From contig NZ_PPHG01000072.1 in NCBI RefSeq assembly GCF_002904295.1, forward strand, positions 62,001-126,000: DNA of 64,000 bases. The letters are read 5' to 3'. This DNA is from Amycolatopsis sp. CA-128772 (GTDB taxonomy: Bacteria; Actinomycetota; Actinomycetes; Mycobacteriales; Pseudonocardiaceae). Positions 1 through 7,543 of the stretch are shown here, piece by piece; the stretch's first letter is position 1, and each line of letters starts with the position of its first letter. A program made the translations under genes and the position numbers. Under the pieces are notes generated by a model, which was not told the DNA's origin, made no database searches, and worked only from the letters and a program-made list of their open reading frames with translations.

Positions 1-84
1 GACGGTGATGTGGTGGTACCCGGGTGGCGTGTGCAGGTGTTCGGGATTGATGCGAGTGATCTTCGAAGGCATGGGGACGAGCAT
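1..84 (-). CDS. RidA/YjgF-like protein, 5' end only
   Basis: This is the first 28 codons of a gene that leaves the window on the left. Reading the minus strand from the ATG at 84 (or an in-frame ATG at 72, which starts MPSKITRINPE), the peptide runs through SKITRINPEHLHTPPGYHHI and is open at position 1. The order 'I-x-x-I-N-P-E-x-L-x-x-P-x-G-Y-x-H' is how many actinobacterial RidA (reactive enamine/imine deaminase) proteins begin. Only the N-terminus is visible, so the active-site arginine cannot be checked. No strong ribosome binding site is seen before either ATG. It lies in the same direction as the following TetR gene but 54 bases away. The family call is an inference from a short segment. 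Confidence 0.5.
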   Translation of the reverse strand, partial: MLVPMPSKITRINPEHLHTPPGYHHITV

Positions 85-138
85 GCCCGGCAACCCGCGC
101 TCCCCACGCGTGGGCGCTTACCTCCGGCGTCACCGTGC

Positions 139-828
139 TTACGGCTGCGTCGAATCCGGCTGCGGCAGGCGGCCGAGGCCGTCGAGGCCGTCGAGGATGA
201 GGTCGAGGCCGAACTCGAACTCGTCGGCGAAGGTGAAGCCCGTCTTCGCCAGTTCGGTGACGACCTCGGCGAGGTACGGGTAGTCCTCGAGCCCCGACGG
301 CCGGCGGTCCACGACGGCTTCCTGCCGCCGCGCCGCTTCCGCCGGGATGTCGCCGGCGAGGGTTTTCTCCTGGAGGGCGAACCCGTAGACGTAGGCGTCC
401 ATCAGGTTGTACGCGTGCACGGCCATGCGGAAGGGAAAGCCCGCGTCGCGGCGGAGGCACCGCATCACCGCGTTGTGGTGGTGCAGGTTCGCCGGTCCCG
501 GGGTGCCCGTCTCCATCCGGCCGACCGCCCACGGGTGACGCAGCAAGGCCTGCCGCATCGACGCCGCGCGGAGGCGCATGGCGGTCCGCCAGCCGACGTC
601 GACGGGCACCTCGACCTCGGCGAAGACCAGGTCGACCATGCCGTCGAGGAGCTCGCGCTTGTCCGCCACGTGCTTGTAGAGCGCCATCGGCACGACGCCG
701 AGCCGCTCCGCCAGCCGGCGCATGGTCAACGCGTCGAAGCCGCCTTCATCCGCCAGTCCGACGGCGGCGCGCAGCACCTTGGCGCGGTTGAGCCGCTCCC
801 GGCCGCCGGCCGCGGCGGTGTCCTGCAT
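139..828 (-). CDS. TetR family regulator (TetR_C-type ligand domain)
   Basis: A 229-residue TetR repressor. The N-terminal helix-turn-helix spans about residues 12-60, with LNRAKVLRAAVGLADEGG followed by MRRLAERLGVVPMALYKHV. The 'MALYKHVADKRELLDGMVDL' style is typical of the TetR subgroup with a tetracycline-repressor-like C-terminal domain. A GGAGG sits 5 bases before the ATG. The gene is divergent from the membrane protein at 934, and two palindromes fill the shared promoter region, so it very probably represses both genes. The inducer is unknown. The C-terminal half is variable, as expected for ligand binding. Confidence 0.9.
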   Translation of the reverse strand: MQDTAAAGGRERLNRAKVLRAAVGLADEGGFDALTMRRLAERLGVVPMALYKHVADKRELLDGMVDLVFAEVEVPVDVGWRTAMRLRAASMRQALLRHPWAVGRMETGTPGPANLHHHNAVMRCLRRDAGFPFRMAVHAYNLMDAYVYGFALQEKTLAGDIPAEAARRQEAVVDRRPSGLEDYPYLAEVVTELAKTGFTFADEFEFGLDLILDGLDGLGRLPQPDSTQP

Positions 829-854
829 GGGGTCCTCCAGCTCGTGACCGCGCC

Positions 855-912
855 TTGACAGGTGTACATCGTACGCCTAACTTGGGCACGACAAAGGTGT
901 ACGTTGTACACC
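855..912. promoter_or_regulatory. Divergent promoter with two TetR-type operators
   Basis: On the plus strand TTGACA (855-860) and TAACTT (878-883) are 17 bases apart. The spacer is filled exactly by GGTGTACATCGTACGCC (861-877), a near-palindrome. A second, perfect palindrome GGTGTACGTTGTACACC lies at 896-912, just past the expected transcription start, with its centre 35 bases from the first. Placing one operator between -35 and -10 and another at the start is a standard repression layout. On the minus strand TTTGTC and TACGAT, about 16 bases apart, could serve the TetR gene. The sites are seen; their use by the adjacent TetR is inferred. Confidence 0.75.
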
Positions 913-933
913 TCCCGCCCAGAGGAGCAAGGC

Positions 934-1653
934 ATGAGCGCCACGCCAAGACCCGGCAAGACGAAGCAGTTCTCCATGGCGCCCAGCGAAAGGGGGCTCT
1001 CGCGGGCCGCCGGAATCTCCGCCGCGATCGCGGGCGCGCTGTTCATCGCGGTCCAGGCCGGCCACCCGGCCATGGACGTCTCCCTGGTCACCACCACCGA
1101 CTGGGCCGTGCGCAGCACGGCGAAAGCGCTCATGGCCGCGTTGGCACTGATCGGCATCACCGGCATGTACCTGCGGCAAGTCCGGCAGACGGGAATCCTC
1201 GGCTTCGTGGGTTACGTGGTGTTCGCCGCCGGCTATCTGCTCATGCTGAGCGTCGAGGTCATCGCCGCCGCTGTGCTGCCCGCGCTGGCGCACACGGCGC
1301 CCGGTTACGTCGCGGACGTCCTCGCCGTCGCCTTCGGTGGCACGGCAACCCACGGCATCGGCGCGATGCAGACCGTCTTCGCGGTCAGCTCGGTCGGCTA
1401 TCTCGCGGGCGGCTGCCTGTTCGGCATCGCGTTGTTCCGGGCGCGCGTCCTCGCGCGATGGGCGGCGGCGCTGCTCGCCGTGGGCACTGTTGCCACGGTC
1501 GCGCTGGCGGTCCTTCCGGAGTCGTTCAACCGGCCGTTGGCCGTTCCGACGGGAGTGGCACTGATCGGTTTGGGTATCTCGCTGTGGCGCGCGCAACCGG
1601 TTGCGGCCAAGAACAATTCGGCGCCTTCACGGGTGGGACACGCCGCTGCGTGA
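934..1653 (+). CDS. Multipass membrane protein, target of the divergent TetR
   Basis: A 239-residue protein with about six hydrophobic segments (near residues 25-45, 70-88, 96-125, 150-172, 178-198 and 208-222), so an integral membrane protein. I chose the ATG at 934 (MSATPRPGKTKQF) because AGAGGAG lies 7 bases upstream; a longer reading from 862 would begin inside the promoter. It resembles small actinobacterial membrane proteins found beside TetR regulators (DUF4386-like in style), but I do not recognise a functional motif. It is probably induced when the TetR releases its operators. Function unknown. Confidence 0.8.
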   Translation: MSATPRPGKTKQFSMAPSERGLSRAAGISAAIAGALFIAVQAGHPAMDVSLVTTTDWAVRSTAKALMAALALIGITGMYLRQVRQTGILGFVGYVVFAAGYLLMLSVEVIAAAVLPALAHTAPGYVADVLAVAFGGTATHGIGAMQTVFAVSSVGYLAGGCLFGIALFRARVLARWAAALLAVGTVATVALAVLPESFNRPLAVPTGVALIGLGISLWRAQPVAAKNNSAPSRVGHAAA

Positions 1654-1855
1654 CAAGCACCCGCGGCTGGAATTGTGGACAGCGGAATGCCGACCCGCTG
1701 TCCACCGGTTCCGATAACCCGGCGACAAATCCGACATCGGTGTAGCAACCGCGGGACATCGAGCGACTCCACCTGTAGCCGCGCTCGAAGGCCGGGGGAA
1801 CTGCGCGGGCCCCGAGCGCGTCGGAGTCGTAATCGAGCCGGGGAGGTGCGCGTCG

Positions 1856-2182
1856 GTGGCGGAGGGGTTTTCGGTCGATCTCGGTGCGTTGGAAAAGGCG
1901 GCCGAAGGGGTCAGCAACACTCTGGACGAGCTCGCGGCCAAAAGAGTCCGGGACATCGATGCCGAAAAGGGCGCTTTCGGACATAACGCTCTCGCGGACA
2001 CCGTCGCCGATTTCTGCGATCGGTGGGAGATCGGTGTCGAGCACCTGGCCAAAGACGGGCAGGAGGTTTCGGACCGGCTCACGCGAAGCGTCGCTGCGTA
2101 CCTGAAGGTCGACAACTCGGCGAAGGGGCACCTGGATGGTGTCCTGCAGCGGCTCAGTGGCGAAGATCCGGGAGTGCACTGA
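1856..2182 (+). CDS. Small ESX/type VII secretion-type helical protein
   Basis: A 108-residue helical protein starting at a GTG with GGGGAGG about 9 bases upstream. The sequence FSVDLGALEKAAEGVSNTLD followed by a second amphipathic helix with DRWEIGVEHLAKDG resembles the EspC/ESX-type secretion target family (four-helix bundle partners of ESX substrates). It has no Trp-x-Gly itself, but the next gene does. Its stop overlaps the start of that gene by one base (TGATG), so the two are co-translated and probably form a helical pair for type VII secretion. The family call is from fold style, not from a strict motif. Confidence 0.75.
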   Translation: MAEGFSVDLGALEKAAEGVSNTLDELAAKRVRDIDAEKGAFGHNALADTVADFCDRWEIGVEHLAKDGQEVSDRLTRSVAAYLKVDNSAKGHLDGVLQRLSGEDPGVH

Positions 2183-3444
2183 TGGCCAAGGAGCTCGGGG
2201 AGACGTCCGATCCGCGGGAACTGGTTCCCGGTGACGCCGGCTCGGTGACCAGCACGCTCAACGCCATGCGGGCGTACGGCGACGCGTTGCACGAGGCCGG
2301 CGAGGGGCTCGGGAAGATCGACACCACCGAGGGGTGGACGGGCGCGGCAGGCGATGCTTTCCGGGACGCGTTCGACGGCCAGCCCGGCAAGTGGCTCGAG
2401 GCGGGCGACTGCTTCCACCACGCCGCCACCGCGCTGGAGGCGTACGCCTCGACGCTGACCTGGGCGCAGGGACAGGCGGCCGAGGCGATCCGGCAGTGGA
2501 ACGACGGCGAGGCCGCGACCGGCCGCGCCAAGGCCGCGCACCAGCAGGACGAGCAGGCGGCCGGCCACGCCCTCCCGTTCGACGACTCCGTCGGCGAAGG
2601 CAAGCGGGCCGCCGCGCGCGGCATCCTGTCCAGGGCGCGCGGTCAGCTCAAGAGCGCCGGCGACACCGCCGAGAAGACGGTCGGCGCCGCGCGGGACAAG
2701 GCCCCGGAGAAGCCCGGGTTCTGGTCGAAGCTGTGGGACGGTGTCACGCACATCGCCTCGGACGTCGGCGCCGCTCTGGAAAATGTCGCGGGCGCCGTGG
2801 TCAACTCCGTGGCGTCCGTCGGCAACGCCATCCTGCACCACCCCGGGGACGTCGCCACGGCCGCTTTGGGCGCGTTGACCATCGCGGCCGGAGCGGGCGG
2901 CGAGGGCCTTGGCGGCCTGCTGGACGCGACCGGCGTGCTGGCACCCGCGGGCGTGGCGGTCAACGTGGGCTCCACCGCGCTCATCGGGCTGGGTGCCACC
3001 ACCGTCGCGGCCGCCGGCGGGGACCTGCTGATGCACGCCAGCAGCGATGACAGCGTGTCACCGATGCGGACCGACCACACCGGCTCGTCCGGCGGCGACG
3101 GGATCGAGCCGCGGGACGTCAACCGGCCGGACAGCGTCCCCGAGGTGAAGGTCGACGGCAAGCAGTTCGGCACCAAGGTCGGCAAGCACGCCCAGGACTA
3201 CGGCCTGAACCCGGCTGATGCCGAGTCCCGGGCGTGGGTCCGGCAGCACGTCGACGACATCTCGCGCACGCCCAACGAGGTCCGCCAGGGCCCCTGGAAC
3301 CCGCAGGGCGGCGGCGGCAGTGACTACTATTTCCTCCGGAAGGGCGAAGACGTCGTGGTCACGAAGAGTGATGGATCGTTCGTCACCATCCTCAAGGGTG
3401 GTCAGGCCAACGGCTGGTTCAACGGCGCCGCCCCGGTGAAGTGA
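2182..3444 (+). CDS. WXG-domain polymorphic toxin with C-terminal toxin module
   Basis: A 420-residue protein starting at the ATG in the TGATG overlap (MAKELGETSDP). Residues 1-130 are helical and contain W-T-G (EGWTGAAGDAFRDAF), matching the T7SS secretion-signal domain of actinobacterial polymorphic toxins. Residues about 190-300 are Ala/Gly-rich and hydrophobic, a possible membrane-crossing region. The last ~95 residues, from KVDGKQFGTKVGKHAQDYGL to the end, form a compact basic domain with conserved-looking KH..DYGL, RQGPWNP and FVTILKGG blocks. That is the expected place for a toxin, and the pattern recalls small BECR-fold RNase toxins, but I cannot name the family. The next gene, 6 bases on, is the likely immunity protein. 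Confidence 0.8.
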   Translation: MAKELGETSDPRELVPGDAGSVTSTLNAMRAYGDALHEAGEGLGKIDTTEGWTGAAGDAFRDAFDGQPGKWLEAGDCFHHAATALEAYASTLTWAQGQAAEAIRQWNDGEAATGRAKAAHQQDEQAAGHALPFDDSVGEGKRAAARGILSRARGQLKSAGDTAEKTVGAARDKAPEKPGFWSKLWDGVTHIASDVGAALENVAGAVVNSVASVGNAILHHPGDVATAALGALTIAAGAGGEGLGGLLDATGVLAPAGVAVNVGSTALIGLGATTVAAAGGDLLMHASSDDSVSPMRTDHTGSSGGDGIEPRDVNRPDSVPEVKVDGKQFGTKVGKHAQDYGLNPADAESRAWVRQHVDDISRTPNEVRQGPWNPQGGGGSDYYFLRKGEDVVVTKSDGSFVTILKGGQANGWFNGAAPVK

Positions 3445-3450
3445 GGACAC

Positions 3451-3882
3451 ATGACCATCGATTTCCGCGCCTACCTCGGTGACACCCTGGCCGGCGTGCG
3501 CCGGATCCACCACGCCGCCGGCGAGACCGTGGAGCGGTCGGTCGGCGCCGTGGAGTTCCGGTTCGAGTCCGGCCGGGTGCTGTTCATGGACTCCGGCCCG
3601 GACGGCGAGGCGATCCGGATGTCGGCCGCGGCGTGGGTGGACCCGTTCGGGGGGCACCTGACCCCGGAGAACGCCGAGTTCGTCAGGCAGTCCGGCAAAC
3701 TCACCGCGTTCGACGTGTCCGGCGAGGAGCCGTTCGCGTCGCTGATCGGCACGAAGCTGGTCGATCTCGCCCCGATGATGGCCCTGTCCGACAAGGTCAT
3801 CGGCTGCGTGGTCAACCTCGACGGAGCCTTCGTCGCCGTCTACGCCAATTTCGACGAGTGCCACGTCGCCCGGCTCCCGTAG
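3451..3882 (+). CDS. Putative immunity protein for the WXG toxin
   Basis: A 143-residue acidic, soluble protein whose ATG lies 6 bases after the toxin stop, with GAGGACAC as its ribosome binding site. There is no signal peptide or membrane segment. It is not a family I recognise: it has a beta-rich first half (VEFRFESGRVLFMDSG) and a hydrophobic C-terminal half. The immunity role rests on position: a single small gene directly downstream of a polymorphic toxin in the same operon is normally its cognate cytosolic inhibitor. Confidence 0.65.
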   Translation: MTIDFRAYLGDTLAGVRRIHHAAGETVERSVGAVEFRFESGRVLFMDSGPDGEAIRMSAAAWVDPFGGHLTPENAEFVRQSGKLTAFDVSGEEPFASLIGTKLVDLAPMMALSDKVIGCVVNLDGAFVAVYANFDECHVARLP

Positions 3883-3894
3883 CCGGCCGGCGGG

Positions 3895-4575
3895 TCAGCG
3901 TGGTTTCGCGGGTGCCGGGAACGTGGCCAGGCCGGCTTCGGCCAGGCGGGCGGCGCGGCGGACCTCCCGGTTGACGGCCTCGATCGCGTCCGGCAGGGGG
4001 TGGCCGGGGCGCACGTGGGTCCGGAGGGCGCGGAACTGGACCCGCCACAGGCCCAGCAGCGCCGCCGCGGCGAGCTGGGGTTCGGGGTCGTCGGGGCGCA
4101 GTCCGGTCCGGGTGGCGAGCGCTTCGGCGGCGATGTCGACGAACCGGTCGGCGATGTCGCTCTGGTAGGCCCGCAGTGACGGGGTGTTCCGGATCAGGTC
4201 GCCGAACTTCCGGTACTGCGCCAGCGCGCGGTCGGCGTCGGCGGCGAGACCCTGGGCGAGGCCGTCCCGTTCGCCGTCGAGGATGGTCAGCATCGCGTCG
4301 ACCGGGGTCAGCGCCGGGTCCGGCAGGTGGGTGCGCAACGCGTCGGCCGTGGCTTCGAGCCGGTCCAGGAGCAGCGCTTCCTTGCTCGGGAAGTAGTTGA
4401 AGACGGTCTTCTCGGACACTCCGCACGCTTCGCCGACGTCGGCTACCCGGACAGCGTCGAAGCCGCGTTCGAGGAACATCCGCGCGGCGGTGTCGGACAG
4501 CTGCCGGCGCATCGCCCGTTTCTTGCGCTCCCGCAACCCTTCGACGGCCGGCCGGCCGGTCCCCGTTGTCGTCAC
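3895..4575 (-). CDS. TetR/AcrR family regulator
   Basis: A 226-residue TetR protein from a GTG start. The HTH region (about residues 15-65) reads LRERKKRAMRRQLSDTAARM, then VADVGEACGVSEKTVFNYFP, the F-N-Y-F-P-S-K-E form typical of the AcrR-like subgroup. An in-frame ATG is not available upstream, and AGGAT lies about 7 bases before the GTG. It is divergent from the SRPBCC gene at 4651 across 75 AT-rich bases, and convergent with the immunity gene (12-base gap). It probably controls the SRPBCC-DUF1304 operon and itself. Confidence 0.88.
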   Translation of the reverse strand: MTTTGTGRPAVEGLRERKKRAMRRQLSDTAARMFLERGFDAVRVADVGEACGVSEKTVFNYFPSKEALLLDRLEATADALRTHLPDPALTPVDAMLTILDGERDGLAQGLAADADRALAQYRKFGDLIRNTPSLRAYQSDIADRFVDIAAEALATRTGLRPDDPEPQLAAAALLGLWRVQFRALRTHVRPGHPLPDAIEAVNREVRRAARLAEAGLATFPAPAKPR

Positions 4576-4588
4576 GCGGCCATCCTAC

Positions 4589-4635
4589 TTCAGTCACCAG
4601 AAAAGTTCTGCTACAGTAATTTTATAGTCACTGAA
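4589..4635. promoter_or_regulatory. AT-rich divergent promoter/operator region
   Basis: The region between the TetR and SRPBCC genes is markedly AT-rich for this genome. TTCAGT (4589-4594) and ACTGAA (4630-4635) form an inverted pair, and AGTCAC is repeated directly at 4592-4597 and 4626-4631. TATAGT (4623-4628) is a good -10 candidate for the plus strand. TAGGAT on the minus strand could serve the TetR gene. The exact operator cannot be fixed by eye. Confidence 0.45.
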
Positions 4636-4650
4636 ATTAAGGAGCCTGTC

Positions 4651-5136
4651 GTGCCGGAGATCCACATCGTCCGCGACTACCCGCACTCGCCCGTGAAGGT
4701 CTGGCGGGCCATGACCGACCCGGAGGTGATCCCGTACTGGACTTCGGCCGGGCAAGGCGCCCGCGCCGAAGGGTTCGAACCGGTGGCCGGCAACAGGTTC
4801 CGGTTCGTCGCCAAGCCGATGCCCGGCTGGCGGGGCATCGTCGACTGCGAGGTGCTGGAGGTCCGCGAGCGGGAACTGCTGCACTACACCTGGGTCGGCG
4901 CGGAGGGGGAGACACCCAGCCACGTCCGCTACCGGCTCGAGCCCACCGCCGGAAGAACCCGTTTCACCTACCACCACACCGGATTCACCGGCATCGGCGG
5001 ATTCTTCATGGCGAAGCTGCTCGGCGCGGTCCGGACGAAGATGCTCACCGCCGGCGTGCCCGCTCTGCTGGCCGAGCTGGACGAGACCGGCGCGCTGCTC
5101 CCGGGCGCGCCCCTGCGGCTGACCCGCTCCCGGTGA
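4651..5136 (+). CDS. SRPBCC (START/Bet v1-like, AHSA1-type) protein
   Basis: A 161-residue protein from GTG 4651, chosen because AAGGAG lies 6 bases upstream; a longer reading would run through the promoter. It opens with IHIVRDYPHSPVKVWRAMTD, the hallmark of AHSA1/SRPBCC proteins (a strand, then P..VW.A.TDPE), followed by the G-F-E-P-V-A-G-N-R-F-R-F and 'W.G....V.E......L.YTW' strands of the helix-grip fold. These proteins bind hydrophobic ligands or act as small hydrolases or cyclases. Here the gene sits in a TetR-controlled unit, and its stop overlaps the start of the DUF1304 gene by four bases. Confidence 0.88.
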   Translation: MPEIHIVRDYPHSPVKVWRAMTDPEVIPYWTSAGQGARAEGFEPVAGNRFRFVAKPMPGWRGIVDCEVLEVRERELLHYTWVGAEGETPSHVRYRLEPTAGRTRFTYHHTGFTGIGGFFMAKLLGAVRTKMLTAGVPALLAELDETGALLPGAPLRLTRSR

Positions 5137-5513
5137 ACCTCCCCGCCCAGCTGCTCGCGCTGGCCGCGGCGCTGGTGCACCTGTGGATCTTCACGATGGA
5201 AAGCGTCCGCTTCCGGCGGCCCGGGGTGCACGCCATGTTCGAGGTGCGCGCGGCGGATCTCGACGTCGTCCGTCCCTGGGCGTTCCACCAGGGTTGCTAC
5301 AACGCGCTGCTGGCCCTGCAAGTGCTCGCCGGGCTGATCGCGGTCCACTCGGGCGCGATCGCAGCCGGCAAAGCCCTTGTGCTGGCCGCCGGCGGGTCCA
5401 TGCTCGCGGCGAGCGTGGCGCTGATCGCCTTCGACCCCCGCCGGGCGCGGATCAAGGGCCTGATCGGCCAAGGCGCACCCGCTCTGGCCACCCTGATCGC
5501 GCTGATGGCCTGA
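5133..5513 (+). CDS. DUF1304 family membrane protein
   Basis: A 126-residue protein from a GTG that overlaps the previous stop (GTGA). It has four hydrophobic segments, and its block FTMESVRFRRPGVHAMFEVR followed by the 'PWAFHQGCYNALLAL' region is the signature of DUF1304 small integral membrane proteins. No biochemical function is established for the family. The overlap shows translational coupling with the SRPBCC gene, so both are expected to answer to the divergent TetR. Confidence 0.88.
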   Translation: MNLPAQLLALAAALVHLWIFTMESVRFRRPGVHAMFEVRAADLDVVRPWAFHQGCYNALLALQVLAGLIAVHSGAIAAGKALVLAAGGSMLAASVALIAFDPRRARIKGLIGQGAPALATLIALMA

Positions 5514-5570
5514 GCCGTCCCCTGCTTCCGGCCGGGCAACTCACACCGGGGAGTCACCGTGGGCGGCGGA

Positions 5571-6467
5571 TCACCCGGCCACCCCCTGTGCCGAGCCGAT
5601 CTTGTCCAGCTCGGCCAGGTCGTCCTCCGACAGGTGGATTCCGGCGCCCGCGATGTTCCGGGTCAGGTGCGCCACCGACGAGGTGCCGGGGATGAGCAGG
5701 ATGTTCGGTGATCGCCGCAGCAGCCAGGCCAGTGCGACCGACATCGGTGTCGTGCCCACCCGGGTGGCGACGGCCGACAGCCCCGAAGACTGCAGCGGGC
5801 TGAACCCGCCGAGCGGGAAGAAGGGTACGTAGGCGATGCCTTGACCGGCGAGTACGTCGATCAGCCGGTCGTCGTGGCGGTGGGCGAGGTTGTACATGTT
5901 CTGCACGCACACGATCGGCGCGATCGCCCGGGCTTCGGCGACCTGGTCCGGGGTGGCGTTGGAGACGCCGAGGTGCCGGATCAGGCCCTGGTGCTGGAGC
6001 TCGACCAGGGTGCCGAACGCCTCGGCGAGCGAGCCGGGCTGCGGTCCCGTGGCGTCGCCGAGGCGGAGGTTGACCAGGTCGAGCCGTTCGAGGCCGAGGG
6101 TTTCCAGGTTGTCGTGGACCGCCCGGCGCAGGTCCGCGGGCCGCCGGGCCGGGGGCCAGCCTCCGTGCTCGTCGCGGTGCGCGCCGACCTTGGTCACGAT
6201 GTGCAGCGATGCGGGGTAGGGGTGCAGGGCCTCGCGGATCAGCTCGTTGGTGACGCGCGGGCCGTAGGCGTCCGCGGTGTCGATGTGGGTGATGCCGAGC
6301 TCGATGGCCTTGCGCAGGACGGCGAGGGCGCCGTCGCGGTCGGCGGGCGGCCCCATGACCCCGGGGCCGGCCAGCTGCATGGCGCCGTAGCCGAACCGGG
6401 TGACGGGCAGTCCGCCCAGGGACCAGGTGCCGCCGGGCAGGGGGACAGCGGGTGCGTCAGTGCTCAT
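5571..6467 (-). CDS. Aldo/keto reductase
   Basis: A 298-residue (beta/alpha)8 oxidoreductase. I use the ATG at 6467 (MSTDAPAVPL); a GTG at 6482 is in frame but has no better ribosome binding site. Family motifs: GYGAMQLAGPGVMGP near the start, the Asp/Tyr pair in HIDTADAYGP, Lys in IVTKVGA, and the C-terminal cofactor loop LIPGTSSVAHL. The usual catalytic His block (normally ..LxxxH) reads DLVNLRLGD, so the tetrad His is replaced, as in some bacterial AKR branches. It is divergent from a LysR gene whose operator lies between them, and is probably its target. The substrate is unknown. Confidence 0.9.
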   Translation of the reverse strand: MSTDAPAVPLPGGTWSLGGLPVTRFGYGAMQLAGPGVMGPPADRDGALAVLRKAIELGITHIDTADAYGPRVTNELIREALHPYPASLHIVTKVGAHRDEHGGWPPARRPADLRRAVHDNLETLGLERLDLVNLRLGDATGPQPGSLAEAFGTLVELQHQGLIRHLGVSNATPDQVAEARAIAPIVCVQNMYNLAHRHDDRLIDVLAGQGIAYVPFFPLGGFSPLQSSGLSAVATRVGTTPMSVALAWLLRRSPNILLIPGTSSVAHLTRNIAGAGIHLSEDDLAELDKIGSAQGVAG

Positions 6468-6519
6468 GCCGTCGATCTTCACTCGCGGCCGGCCGAGGCG
6501 GCCAACACCGATCCGGTGC

Positions 6520-6546
6520 GCTGTGATACTCGAGGGGTATCACAGC
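6520..6546. promoter_or_regulatory. LysR-type operator (ATAC-N7-GTAT palindrome)
   Basis: A perfect inverted repeat: GCTGTGATAC (6520-6529), a 7-base spacer TCGAGGG, then GTATCACAGC (6537-6546). The core ATAC-N7-GTAT is the consensus LysR-type recognition element (T-N11-A). It lies 15 bases before the LysR start codon and 52 bases before the reductase start, the standard position for an autoregulated LysR/target divergent pair. Confidence 0.88.
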
Positions 6547-6561
6547 GAGCTAAGCTGTGGC

Positions 6562-7425
6562 ATGGACATCTTGGAGACCCGCGAGTTGCGGTACTTCGTC
6601 GCCGTCGCCGACGAACTGCACTTCGGCCGGGCCGCCGAGCGCCTCGGCATCGCCCAGCCGCCGTTGTCCCGGGCCATCCAGCAGCTCGAACGGCGCCTCG
6701 GCGTCACCCTGCTGGAGCGCAACCGCCGTGGCGTATCCCTGACCGGCGCCGGGGAAATCCTGCTGCAGGAAGGCCGCGCGGCTCTCGACGCGACCGCCGC
6801 CGCCGTGCGCCGGACCCGCCGCGCCGGCGGCGCCGGCAGTACGGGTGGCGCCCGCGATCGGCTGGTCCTGGCGGTGAAGGCCGGCGCGTTCCACGAGCTG
6901 CTGGACAAGCTGCTCGACGCCTACGCGGCCGAGCCCGGCGCCGCCGGAATCGAGGTCCTGCCGAGCGGCATGTGCGAGCAGGACGGGATGCTGCGCGACG
7001 GTCGCGCCGACGTGGCGCTGATGCACACGCCGTTCAACTCCCTGGCCGGGTTCGACAGCGTCGAACTGATGACGGAGGAGCAGGTGGCGATCCTGCCCGC
7101 GAAGCACCCCCTGGCCGCGCGCAAGACGTTGTCCCTGGCCGAACTCTCCGACGTCCCCGACCTGCCGCTCGCCCGCTGGCCACGCCACGACACCTACCCA
7201 CCCGGCCCGGGGCCCGAGGTGCACGACCAGACGCAGCTGGCCCAGCTGATCGCCCTCGGCCGCACCATGACGGTCTTCCCCGAGTCCGCCCGCACGTGGC
7301 TGTGGGAAGAGCACGCCGCCGTCCCGCTCAGCGACGCACCACCGGTCACCACCCACATCGTCTGGCCGGCGCACAGCCGCTCGCGCGCCCTGGCCGGGCT
7401 GGTTCGGACGGCCTCGCGGCTCTGA
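6562..7425 (+). CDS. LysR family regulator
   Basis: A 287-residue LysR protein from the ATG at 6562 (MDILETRELRYFVAVADELH). The winged HTH occupies residues 1-65, with FGRAAERLGIAQPPLSRAIQ and RRLGVTLLERNRRGVSLTGAG. The effector-binding domain follows a short Gly/Ala-rich linker (about residues 90-100). The longer reading from 6400 is rejected because it crosses the operator and the divergent reductase. It should bind the palindrome at 6520-6546 and control the aldo/keto reductase; the co-inducer cannot be read from the sequence. Confidence 0.93.
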   Translation: MDILETRELRYFVAVADELHFGRAAERLGIAQPPLSRAIQQLERRLGVTLLERNRRGVSLTGAGEILLQEGRAALDATAAAVRRTRRAGGAGSTGGARDRLVLAVKAGAFHELLDKLLDAYAAEPGAAGIEVLPSGMCEQDGMLRDGRADVALMHTPFNSLAGFDSVELMTEEQVAILPAKHPLAARKTLSLAELSDVPDLPLARWPRHDTYPPGPGPEVHDQTQLAQLIALGRTMTVFPESARTWLWEEHAAVPLSDAPPVTTHIVWPAHSRSRALAGLVRTASRL

Positions 7426-7494
7426 CCGGCTCTTTTTCGCCGAGTGGCCGGAAGCCGATTCCTTTCCGCGGTTGCGGTGGTCTCCCTGTCGAAC

Positions 7495-7520
7495 GTGCGG
7501 CCGTCCCGAAGCGGCCGCAC
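7495..7520. repeat. Inverted repeat ahead of the quinone oxidoreductase
   Basis: GTGCGGCCG (7495-7503) and CGGCCGCAC (7512-7520) form a perfect 9-bp stem with an 8-base loop, ending 23 bases before the GTG start of the next gene. It is either an operator or a weak terminator for the LysR gene; no T-run follows. Confidence 0.5.
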
Positions 7521-7543
7521 CGAAGCGACCGAGAAGGAGAGCC

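Noticed and set aside
5..858. Plus-strand frames at the left edge
   Set aside because: They are opposite the TetR gene and the RidA-like start, with no similarity to a known family.
1627..3036. 469-codon minus-strand frame opposite the toxin gene
   Set aside because: The plus-strand toxin, its ribosome binding sites and the TGATG overlap are convincing; the antisense frame has no domain.
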